From Heracleum sosnowskyi (Eukaryota; Streptophyta; Magnoliopsida; Apiales; Apiaceae), in the NCBI GenBank assembly GCA_030848705.1, contig JAUIZM010000099.1, positions 1-64,000 on the forward strand: 64,000 nucleotides of DNA. Direction: 5' to 3'. Position numbers and translations under genes: made by a program. Of this stretch, positions 33,290-44,695 are shown piece by piece; the first letter of the stretch is position 1; each line of letters begins with the position of its first letter. The notes beneath the pieces are model-generated. The model did not search any database. It was not told the DNA's origin and saw only the letters and a program-made list of their open reading frames with translations.

Positions 33290-36200
33290 GTGACAAAAAA
33301 AATCGGAAGAAAAATGTCCGGAACCTCATTTTTTGAGCGCGTGATAATGCCAGTGAAACCAGTTTTGGGCCAAAAGTGGGTTTTTTCCCATTTTCGGGGG
33401 TCGAAAAAACCCATTTCCGGAAATGAAATTTCGCGTTTTTTGGTCCGTACGTCCATTTTGTACCTCTATTTTAGCACGTGATAAAAAAAATCAGAAGAAA
33501 AATGTCCGGAACCTCGTTTTTTGAGCGCGTGAAAATGCCAGTGAAACCAGTTTTGGGCCAAAAAGTGGGTTTTTTCCCATTTTCGGGGGTCGAAAAAACC
33601 CATTTCCGGAAATGAAATTTCGCGTTTTTTGGTCCGTACGTCCATTTTGTACCTCTATTTTAGCACGTGACAAAAAATATCGGAAGAAAAGTGTCCGGAA
33701 CCTCATTTTTTGAGCGCGTGAAACCAGTTTTGGGCCAAAAAGTGGGTTTTTTCCCATTTTCGGGGGTCGAAAAACCCCATTTCCGGAAATGAAATTTCGC
33801 GTTTTTTGGTCCGTACATCCATTTTTTACCTCTATTTTAGCACGTGACAAAAAAAATCGGAAGAAAAGTGTCCGGAACCTCATTTTTTGAGCGCGTGAAA
33901 ATGCCAGTGAAACCAGTTTTGGGCCAAAAAGTGGGTTTTTTCCCATTTTCGGGGGTCGAAAAAACCCATTTCCGGAAATGAAATTTCGCGTTTTTTGGTC
34001 CGTACGTCCATGTTATTCCTCTATTTTAGCACGTGACAAAAAAAAATCGGAAGAAAAATGTCCGGAACCTCGTTTTTTGAGCGCGTGAAAATGCCAGTGA
34101 AACCAGTTTTGGGCCAAAAAGTGGGTTTTTTCCCATTTTCGGGGGTCGAAAAAACCCATTTCCGGAAATAAAATTTCGAGTTTTTTGGTCCGTACGTCCA
34201 TTTTGTACCTCTATTTTAGCACGTGACAAAAAAAATCGGAAGAAAAATGTCCGGAACCTCGTTTATTGAGCGCGTGAAAATGCCAGTGAAACCAGTTTTG
34301 GGCCAAAAAGTGGGGTTTTTCCCATTTTCGGGGGTCGAAAAAACCCATTTCCGGAAATGAAATTTCGCGTTTTTTGGTCCGTACGTCCATGTTATTCCTC
34401 TATTTTAGCACGTGACAAAAAAAATCGGAAGAAAAATGTCCGGAACCTCATTTTTTGAGCGCGTGAAAATGCCAGTGAAACCAGTTTTGGGCCAAAAAGT
34501 GGGTTTTTTCCCATTTTCGGGGGTCGAAAAAACCCATTTCCGGAAATGAAATTTCGCTTTTTTTGGTCCGTACGTCCATGTTATTCCTCTATTTTAGCAC
34601 GTGACAAAAAAAATCGGAAGAAAAATGTCCGGAACCTCGTTTTTTGAGCGCGTGAAAATGCTAGTGAAACCAGTTTTGGGCGAAAAAGTGGGTTTTTTCC
34701 CATTTTCGGGGGTCGAAAAAACCCATTTCCGGAAATGAAATTTCGAGTTTTTTGGTCCGTACGTCCATTTTGTACCTCTATTTTAGCACGTGACAAAAAA
34801 AAATCGGAAGAAAAATGTCCGGAACCTCGTTTATTGAGCGCGTGAAAATGCCAGTGAAACCAGTTTTGGGCCAAAAAGTGGGTTTTTTCCCATTTTCGGG
34901 GGTCGAAAAAACCCATTTCCGGAAATGAAATTTCGCGTTTTTTGGTCCGTACGTCCATTTTGTACCTCTATTTTAGCACGTGACAAAAAAAATCGGAAGA
35001 AAAATGTCCGGAACCTCATTTTTTGAGCGCGTGATAATGCCAGTGAAACCAGTTTTGGGCCAAAAGTGGGTTTTTTCCCATTTTCGGGGGTCGAAAAAAC
35101 CCATTTCCGGAAATGAAATTTCGCATTTTTTGGTCCGTACGTCCATTTTGTACCTCTATTTTAGCACGTGATAAAAAAAATCAGAAGAAAAATGTCCGGA
35201 ACCTCGTTTTTTGAGCGCGTGAAAATGCCAGTGAAACCAGTTTTGGGCCAAAAAGTGGGTTTTTTCCCATTTTCGGGGGTCGAAAAAACCCATTTCCGGA
35301 AATGAAATTTTGCGTTTTTTGGTCCGTACGTCCATTTTGTACCTCTATTTTAGCACGTGACAAAAAATATCGGAAGAAAAGTGTCCGGAACCTCATTTTT
35401 TGAGCGCGTGAAACCAGTTTTGGGCCAAAAAGTGGGTTTTTTCCCATTTTCGGGGGTCGAAAAACCCCATTTCCGGAAATGAAATTTCGCGTTTTTTGGT
35501 CCGTACATCCATTTTTTACCTCTATTTTAGCACGTGACAAAACAAATCGGAAGAAAAGTGTCCGGAACCTCATTTTTTGAGCGCGTGAAAATGCCAGTGA
35601 AACCAGTTTTGGGCCAAAAAGTGGGTTTTTTCCCATTTTCGGGGGTCGAAAAAACCCATTTCCGGAAATGAAATTTCGCGTTTTTTGGTCCGTACGTCCA
35701 TGTTATTCCTCTATTTTAGCACGTGACAAAAAAAAATCGGAAGAAAAATGTCCGGAACCTCGTTTTTTGAGCGCGTGAAAATGCCAGTGAAACCAGTTTT
35801 GGGCCAAAAAGTGGGTTTTTTCCCATTTTCGGGGGTCGAAAAAACCCATTTCCGGAAATAAAATTTCGAGTTTTTTGGTCCGTACGTCCATTTTGTACCT
35901 CTATTTTAGCACGTGACAAAAAAAATCGGAAGAAAAATGTCCGGAACCTCGTTTATTGAGCGCGTGAAAATGCCAGTGAAACCAGTTTTGGGCCAAAAAG
36001 TGGGGTTTTTCCCATTTTCGGGGGTCGAAAAAACCCATTTCCGGAAATGAAATTTCGCGTTTTTTGGTCCGTACGTCCATGTTATTCCTCTATTTTAGCA
36101 CGTGACAAAAAAAATCGGAAGAAAAATGTCCGGAACCTCATTTTTTGAGCGCGTGAAAATGCCAGTGAAACCAGTTTTGGGCCAAAAAGTGGGTTTTTTC

Positions 36201-36668
36201 CCATTTTCGGGGGTCGAAAAAACCCATTTCCGGAAATGAAATTTCGCGTTTTTTGGTCCGTACGTCCATGTTATTCCTCTATTTTAGCACGTGACAAAAA
36301 AAATCGGAAGAAAAATGTCCGGAACCTCGTTTTTTGAGCGCGTGAAAATGCTAGTGAAACCAGTTTTGGGCGAAAAAGTGGGTTTTTTCCCATTTTCGGG
36401 GGTCGAAAAAACCCATTTCCGGAAATGAAATTTCGAGTTTTTTGGTCCGTACGTCCATTTTGTACCTCTATTTTAGCACGTGACAAAAAAAATCGGAAGA
36501 AAAATGTCCGGAACCTCGTTTATTGAGCGCGTGAAAATGCCAGTGAAACCAGTTTTGGGCCAAAAAGTGGGTTTTTTCCCATTTTCGGGGGTCGAAAAAA
36601 CCCATTTCCGGAAATGAAATTTCGCGTTTTTTGGTCCGTACGTCCATTTTGTACCTCTATTTTAGCAC
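33290..36668. repeat. Nine-monomer higher-order repeat block (~1690 bp x 2)
   Basis: The marker monomer recurs at 33290, 34980 and 36669 (steps 1690 and 1689). The unit carries the GCTAGTG/GGGCGAAA monomer as an extra member compared with shorter units. Confidence 0.75.
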
Positions 36669-38531
36669 GTGACAAAAAAAATCGGAAGAAAAATGTCCGG
36701 AACCTCATTTTTTGAGCGCGTGATAATGCCAGTGAAACCAGTTTTGGGCCAAAAGTGGGTTTTTTCCCATTTTCGGGGGTCGAAAAAACCCATTTCCGGA
36801 AATGAAATTTCGCATTTTTTGGTCCGTACGTCCATTTTGTACCTCTATTTTAGCACGTGATAAAAAAAATCAGAAGAAAAATGTCCGGAACCTCGTTTTT
36901 TGAGCGCGTGAAAATGCCAGTGAAACCAGTTTTGGGCCAAAAAGTGGGTTTTTTCCCATTTTCGGGGGTCGAAAAAACCCATTTCCGGAAATGAAATTTT
37001 GCGTTTTTTGGTCCGTACGTCCATTTTGTACCTCTATTTTAGCACGTGACAAAAAATATCGGAAGAAAAGTGTCCGGAACCTCATTTTTTGAGCGCGTGA
37101 AACCAGTTTTGGGCCAAAAAGTGGGTTTTTTCCCATTTTCGGGGGTCGAAAAACCCCATTTCCGGAAATGAAATTTCGCGTTTTTTGGTCCGTACATCCA
37201 TTTTTTACCTCTATTTTAGCACGTGACAAAACAAATCGGAAGAAAAGTGTCCGGAACCTCATTTTTTGAGCGCGTGAAAATGCCAGTGAAACCAGTTTTG
37301 GGCCAAAAGTGGGTTTTTTCCCATTTTCGGGGGTCGAAAAAACCCATTTCCGGAAATGAAATTTCGCGTTTTTTGGTCCGTACGTCCATTTTGTACCTCT
37401 ATTTTAGCACGTGATAAAAAAAATCAGAAGAAAAATGTCCGGAACCTCGTTTTTTGAGCGCGTGAAAATGCCAGTGAAACCAGTTTTGGGCCAAAAAGTG
37501 GGTTTTTTCCCATTTTCGGGGGTCGAAAAAACCCATTTCCGGAAATGAAATTTCGCGTTTTTTGGTCCGTACGTCCATTTTGTACCTCTATTTTAGCACG
37601 TGACAAAAAAAATCGGAAGAAAAATGTCCGGAACCTCATTTTTTGAGCGCGTGATAATGCCAGTGAAACCAGTTTTGGGCCAAAAGTGGGTTTTTTCCCA
37701 TTTTCGGGGGTCGAAAAAACCCATTTCCGGAAATGAAATTTCGCGTTTTTTGGTCCGTACGTCCATTTTGTACCTCTATTTTAGCACGTGATAAAAAAAA
37801 TCAGAAGAAAAATGTCCGGAACCTCGTTTTTTGAGCGCGTGAAAATGCCAGTGAAACCAGTTTTGGGCCAAAAAGTGGGTTTTTTCCCATTTTCGGGGGT
37901 CGAAAAAACCCATTTCCGGAAATGAAATTTTGCGTTTTTTGGTCCGTACGTCCATTTTGTACCTCTATTTTAGCACGTGACAAAAAATATCGGAAGAAAA
38001 GTGTCCGGAACCTCATTTTTTGAGCGCGTGAAACCAGTTTTGGGCCAAAAAGTGGGTTTTTCCCATTTTCGGGGGTCGAAAAACCCCATTTCCGGAAATG
38101 AAATTTCGCGTTTTTTGGTCCGTACATCCATTTTTTACCTCTATTTTAGCACGTGACAAAACAAATCGGAAGAAAAGTGTCCGGAACCTCATTTTTTGAG
38201 CGCGTGAAAATGCCAGTGAAACCAGTTTTGGGCCAAAAAGTGGGTTTTTTCCCATTTTCGGGGGTCGAAAAAACCCATTTCCGGAAATGAAATTTCGCGT
38301 TTTTTGGTCCGTACGTCCATGTTATTCCTCTATTTTAGCACGTGACAAAAAAAAATCGGAAGAAAAATGTCCGGAACCTCGTTTTTTGAGCGCGTGAAAA
38401 TGCCAGTGAAACCAGTTTTGGGCCAAAAAGTGGGTTTTTTCCCATTTTCGGGGGTCGAAAAAACCCATTTCCGGAAATAAAATTTCGAGTTTTTTGGTCC
38501 GTACGTCCATTTTGTACCTCTATTTTAGCAC
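36669..38531. repeat. Five-monomer higher-order repeat block (~932 bp x 2)
   Basis: Marker monomers at 36669, 37600 and 38532 (steps 931 and 932). The same five-monomer step is seen at 14939-15873-16806, 22085-23019, 25065-25998, 29935-30868 and 41534-42467. Confidence 0.75.
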
Positions 38532-41500
38532 GTGACAAAAAAAATCGGAAGAAAAATGTCCGGAACCTCATTTTTTGAGCGCGTGATAATGCCAGTGAAA
38601 CCAGTTTTGGGCCAAAAGTGGGTTTTTTCCCATTTTCGGGGGTCGAAAAAACCCATTTCCGGAAATGAAATTTCGCGTTTTTTGGTCCGTACATCCTTTT
38701 TGTACCTCTATTTTAGTACGTGATAAAAAAAATCAGAAGAAAAATGTCCGGAACCTCGTTTTTTGAGTGCGTGAAATTGCCAGTGAAACCAGTTTTGGGC
38801 CAAAAAGTGGGTTTTTTCCCATTTTCGGGGGTCGAAAAAACCCATTTCCGGAAATGAAATTTCGCGTTTTTTGGTCCGTACGTCCATTTTGTACCTCTAT
38901 TTTAGCACGTGACAAAAAATATCGGAAGAAAAGTGTCCGGAACCTCATTTTTTGAGCGCGTGAAACCAGTTTTGGGCCAAAAAGTGGGTTTTTTCCCATT
39001 TTCGGGGGTCGAAAAACCCCATTTCCGGAAATGAAATTTCGCGTTTTTTGGTCCGTACATCCATTTTTTACCTCTATTTTAGCACGTGACAAAAAAAATC
39101 GGAAGAAAAGTGTCCGGAACCTCATTTTTTGAGCGCGTGAAAATGCCAGTGAAACCAGTTTTGGGCCAAAAAGTGGGTTTTTTCCCATTTTCGGGGGTCG
39201 AAAAAACCCATTTCCGGAAATGAAATTTCGCGTTTTTTGGTCCGTACGTCCATGTTATTCCTCTATTTTAGCACGTGACAAAAAAAAATCGGAAGAAAAA
39301 TGTCCGGAACCTCGTTTTTTGAGCGCGTGAAAATGCCAGTGAAACCAGTTTTGGGCCAAAAAGTGGGTTTTTTCCCATTTTCGGGGGTCGAAAAAACCCA
39401 TTTCCGGAAATAAAATTTCGAGTTTTTTGGTCCGTACGTCCATTTTGTACCTCTATTTTAGCACGTGACAAAAAAAATCGGAAGAAAAATGTCCGGAACC
39501 TCGTTTATTGAGCGCGTGAAAATGCCAGTGAAACCAGTTTTGGGCCAAAAAGTGGGGTTTTTCCCATTTTCGGGGGTCGAAAAAACCCATTTCCGGAAAT
39601 GAAATTTCGCGTTTTTTGGTCCGTACGTCCATGTTATTCCTCTATTTTAGCACGTGACAAAAAAAATCGGAAGAAAAATGTCCGGAACCTCATTTTTTGA
39701 GCGCGTGAAAATGCCAGTGAAACCAGTTTTGGGCCAAAAAGTGGGTTTTTTCCCATTTTCGGGGGTCGAAAAAACCCATTTCCGGAAATGAAATTTCGCG
39801 TTTTTTGGTCCGTACGTCCATGTTATTCCTCTATATTAGCACGTGACAAACAAAATCGGAAGAAAAATGTCCGGAACCTCGTTTTTTGAGCGCGTGAAAA
39901 TGCTAGTGAAACCAGTTTTGGGCGAAAAAGTGGGTTTTTTCCCATTTTCGGGGGTCGAAAAAACCCATTTCCGGAAATGAAATTTCGAGTTTTTTGGTCC
40001 GTACGTCCATTTTGTACCTCTATTTTAGCACGTGACAAAAAAAATTGGAAGAAAAATGTCCGGAACCTCGTTTATTGAGCGCGTGAAAATGCCAGTGAAA
40101 CCAGTTTTGGGCCAAAAAGTGGGTTTTTTCCCATTTTCGGGGGTCGAAAAAACCCATTTCCGGAAATGAAATTTCGCGTTTTTTGGTCCGTACGTCCATT
40201 TTGTACCTCTATTTTAGCACGTGACAAAAAAAATCGGAAGAAAAATGTCCGGAACCTCATTTTTTGAGCGCGTGATAATGCCAGTGAAACCAGTTTTGGG
40301 CCAAAAGTGGGTTTTTTCCCATTTTCGGGGGTCGAAAAAACCCATTTCCGGAAATGAAATTTCGCGTTTTTTGGTCCGTACGTCCATTTTGTACCTCTAT
40401 TTTAGCACGTGATAAAAAAAATCAGAAGAAAAATGTCCGGAACCTCGTTTTTTGAGCGCGTGAAAATGCCAGTGAAACCAGTTTTGGGCCAAAAAGTGGG
40501 TTTTTTCCCATTTTCGGGGGTCGAAAAAACCCATTTCCGGAAATGAAATTTTGCGTTTTTTGGTCCGTACGTCCATTTTGTACCTCTATTTTAGCACGTG
40601 ACAAAAAATATCGGAAGAAAAGTGTCCGGAACCTCATTTTTTGAGCGCGTGAAACCAGTTTTGGGCCAAAAAGTGGGTTTTTTCCCATTTTCGGGGGTCG
40701 AAAAACCCCATTTCCGGAAATGAAATTTCGCGTTTTTTGGTCCGTACATCCATTTTTTACCTCTATTTTAGCACGTGACAAAACAAATCGGAAGAAAAGT
40801 GTCCGGAACCTCATTTTTTGAGCGCGTGAAAATGCCAGTGAAACCAGTTTTGGGCCAAAAAGTGGGTTTTTTCCCATTTTCGGGGGTCGAAAAAACCCAT
40901 TTCCGGAAATGAAATTTCGCGTTTTTTGGTCCGTACGTCCATGTTATTCCTCTATTTTAGCACGTGACAAAAAAAAATCGGAAGAAAAATGTCCGGAACC
41001 TCGTTTTTTGAGCGCGTGAAAATGCCAGTGAAACCAGTTTTGGGCCAAAAAGTGGGTTTTTTCCCATTTTCGGGGGTCGAAAAAACCCATTTCCGGAAAT
41101 AAAATTTCGAGTTTTTTGGTCCGTACGTCCATTTTGTACCTCTATTTTAGCACGTGACAAAAAAAATCGGAAGAAAAATGTCCGGAACCTCGTTTATTGA
41201 GCGCGTGAAAATGCCAGTGAAACCAGTTTTGGGCCAAAAAGTGGGTTTTTTCCCATTTTCGGGGGTCAAAAAAACCCATTTCCGGAAATGAAATTTCGCG
41301 TTTTTTGGTCCGTACGTCCATGTTATTCCTCTATTTTAGCACGTGACAAAAAAAAAATCGGAAGAAAAATGTCCGGAACCTCGTTTTTTGAGCGCGTGAA
41401 AATGCCAGTGAAACCAGTTTTGGGCCAAAAAGTGGGTTTTTTCCCATTTTCGGGGGTCGAAAAAACCCATTTCCGGAAATAAAATTTTGAGTTTTTTGGT

Positions 41501-44500
41501 CCGTACGTCCATTTTGTACCTCTATTTTAGCACGTGACAAAAAAAATCGGAAGAAAAATGTCCGGAACCTCATTTTTTGAGCGCGTGATAATGCCAGTGA
41601 AACCAGTTTTGGGCCAAAAGTGGGTTTTTTCCCATTTTCGGGGGTCGAAAAAACCCATTTCCGGAAATGAAATTTCGCGTTTTTTGGTCCGTACGTCCAT
41701 TTTGTACCTCTATTTTAGCACGTGATAAAAAAAATCAGAAGAAAAATGTCCGGAACCTCGTTTTTTGAGCGCGTGAAAATGCCAGTGAAACCAGTTTTGG
41801 GCCAAAAAGTGGGTTTTTTCCCATTTTCGGGGGTCGAAAAAACCCATTTCCGGAAATGAAATTTCGCGTTTTTTGGTCCGTACGTCCATTTTGTACCTCT
41901 ATTTTAGCACGTGACAAAAAATATCGGAAGAAAAGTGTCCGGAACCTCATTTTTTGAGCGCGTGAAACCAGTTTTGGGCCAAAAAGTGGGGTTTTTCCCA
42001 TTTTCGGGGGTCGAAAAACCCCATTTCCGGAAATGAAATTTCGCGTTTTTTGGTCCGTACATCCATTTTTTACCTCTATTTTAGCACGTGACAAAACAAA
42101 TCGGAAGAAAAGTGTCCGGAACCTCATTTTTTGAGCGCGTGAAAATGCCAGTGAAACCAGTTTTGGGCCAAAAAGTGGGTTTTTTCCCATTTTCGGGGGT
42201 CGAAAAAACCCATTTCCGGAAATGAAATTTCGCGTTTTTTGGTCCGTACGTCCATGTTATTCCTCTATTTTAGCACGTGACAAAAAAAAATCGGAAGAAA
42301 AATGTCCGGAACCTCGTTTTTTGAGCGCGTGAAAATGCCAGTGAAACCAGTTTTGGGCCAAAAAGTGGGTTTTTTCCCATTTTCGGGGGTCGAAAAAACC
42401 CATTTCCGGAAATAAAATTTCGAGTTTTTTGGTCCGTACGTCCATTTTGTACCTCTATTTTAGCACGTGACAAAAAAAATCGGAAGAAAAATGTCCGGAA
42501 CCTCATTTTTTGAGCGCGTGATAATGCCAGTGAAACCAGTTTTGGGCCAAAAGTGGGTTTTTTCCCATTTTCGGGGGTCGAAAAAACCCATTTCCGGAAA
42601 TGAAATTTCGCGTTTTTTGGTCCGTACATCCATTTTGTACCTCTATTTTAGTATGTGATAAAAAAAATCAGAAGAAAAATGTCCGGAACCTCGTTTTTTG
42701 AGTGCGTGAAATTGCCAGTGAAACCATTTTTGGGCCAAAAAGTGGTTTTTTTCCCATTTTCGGGGGTCGAAAAAACCCATTTCCGGAAATGAAATTTCGC
42801 GTTTTTTGGTCCGTACGTCTATTTTGTACCTCTATTTTAGCACGTGACAAAAAATATCGGAAGAAAAGTGTCCGGAACCTCATTTTTTGAGCGCGTGAAA
42901 CCAGTTTTGGGCCAAAAAGTGGGTTTTTTCCCATTTTCGGGGGTCGAAAAACCCCATTTCCGGAAATGAAATTTCGCGTTTTTTGGTCCGTACATCCATT
43001 TTTTACCTCTATTTTAGCACGTGACAAAAAAAATCGGAAGAAAAGTGTCCGGAACCTCATTTTTTGAGCGCGTGAAAATGCCAGTGAAACCAGTTTTGGG
43101 CCAAAAAGTGGGTTTTTTCCCATTTTCGGGGGTCGAAAAAACCCATTTCCGGAAATGAAATTTCGCGTTTTTTGGTCCGTACGTCCATGTTATTCCTCTA
43201 TTTTAGCACGTGACAAAAAAAAATCGGAAGAAAAATGTCCGGAACCTCGTTTTTTGAGCGCGTGAAAATGCCAGTGAAACCAGTTTTGGGCCAAAAAGTG
43301 GGTTTTTTCCCATTTTCGGGGGTCGAAAAAACCCATTTCCGGAAATAAAATTTCGAGTTTTTTGGTCCGTACGTCCATTTTGTACCTCTATTTTAGCACG
43401 TGACAAAAAAAATCGGAAGAAAAATGTCCGGAACCTCGTTTATTGAGCGCGTGAAAATGCCAGTGAAACCAGTTTTGGGCCAAAAAGTGGGGTTTTTCCC
43501 ATTTTCGGGGGTCGAAAAAACCCATTTCCGGAAATGAAATTTCGCGTTTTTTGGTCCGTACGTCCATGTTATTCCTCTATTTTAGCACGTGACAAAAAAA
43601 ATCGGAAGAAAAATGTCCGGAACCTCATTTTTTGAGCGCGTGAAAATGCCAGTGAAACCAGTTTTGGGCCAAAAAGTGGGTTTTTTCCCATTTTCGGGGG
43701 TCGAAAAAACCCATTTCCGGAAATGAAATTTCGCGTTTTTTGGTCCGTACGTCCATGTTATTCCTCTATTTTAGCACGTGACAAAAAAAATCGGAAGAAA
43801 AATGTCCGGAACCTCGTTTTTTGAGCGCGTGAAAATGCTAGTGAAACCAGTTTTGGGCGAAAAAGTGGGTTTTTTCCCATTTTCGGGGGTCGAAAAAACC
43901 CATTTCCGGAAATGAAATTTCGAGTTTTTTGGTCCGTACGTCCATTTTGTACCTCTATTTTAGCACGTGACAAAAAAAATCGGAAGAAAAATGTCCGGAA
44001 CCTCGTTTATTGAGCGCGTGAAAATGCCAGTGAAACCAGTTTTGGGCCAAAAAGTGGGTTTTTTCCCATTTTTGGGGGTCGAAAAAACCCATTTCCGGAA
44101 ATGAAATTTCGCGTTTTTTGGTCCGTACGTCCATTTTGTACCTCTATTTTAGCACGTGACAAAAAAAATCGGAAGAAAAATGTCCGGAACCTCATTTTTT
44201 GAGCGCGTGATAATGCCAGTGAAACCAGTTTTGGGCCAAAAGTGGGTTTTTTCCCATTTTCGGGGGTCGAAAAAACCCATTTCCGGAAATGAAATTTCGC
44301 GTTTTTTGGTCCGTACGTCCATTTTGTACCTCTATTTTAGCACGTGATAAAAAAAATCAGAAGAAAAATGTCCGGAACCTCGTTTTTTGAGCGCGTGAAA
44401 ATGCCAGTGAAACCAGTTTTGGGCCAAAAAGTGGGTTTTTTCCCATTTTCGGGGGTCGAAAAAACCCATTTCCGGAAATGAAATTTTGCGTTTTTTGGTC

Positions 44501-44552
44501 CGTACGTCCATTTTGTACCTCTATTTTAGCACGTGACAAAAAATATCGGAAG

Positions 44553-44557
44553 AAAAG
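44553..44557. other. Target site duplication (left), AAAAG
   Basis: AAAAG directly before the LTR start TGTAACAG; repeated at 58167-58171 after the other LTR. Removing the element and one copy restores an uninterrupted satellite monomer (GAAGAAAAG/TGTCCGG). Confidence 0.95.
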
Positions 44558-44679
44558 TGTAACAGCCCCAAATCCGGGGTCAGGGATTTAGGGTTGTCAC
44601 AATCCATGTACTCCTTGCCTTACCTGTATTACTCACACCATTCATAGTTCACCTGTTCATGACCCCACAATATATGTCT

Positions 44680-44695
44680 CACACACACACACACA
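44680..44695. repeat. (CA)8 microsatellite in LTR
   Basis: CA dinucleotide run near the LTR end, repeated at 53534-53549 in the other LTR with the same length. Confidence 0.9.

Larger units (their letters stand above)
12894..44557. repeat. Satellite array, ~189-bp monomer with higher-order repeats
   Basis: About 170 head-to-tail monomers. A useful landmark is GTCCGGAACCTC, seen at 13267, 13456, 13643, 13832, 14020 and 14209, giving a period of 187-189 bp. Monomer subtypes are recognisable: a 12-bp-deleted form (~177 bp); a GTTATTCC form; a form with GAAATAAAATTTCGAG; a form with GATAATGCC and a 1-bp deletion; a GTTTATTGAG form; and a GCTAGTG/GGGCGAAA form. Their order repeats, producing units of 933, ~1312, ~1511 and ~1690 bp. 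Each monomer carries a CACGTG palindrome and a 12-bp ATTTCCGGAAAT palindrome. Many apparent ORFs here are frames of the repeat, not genes. Size and tandem order are typical of centromeric or other heterochromatic satellites, but the location is not shown. Confidence 0.97.

Noticed and set aside
12894..44557. CRISPR-like regular repeats
   Set aside because: The whole period is repeated with no unique spacers, the monomer is ~189 bp, and the neighbours are plant retrotransposons.
12894..44557. GTCACGTG in each monomer as a yeast-type CDEI centromere element
   Set aside because: The match is real, but CDEI belongs to budding-yeast point centromeres. In a plant the same sequence is an ordinary G-box/E-box.
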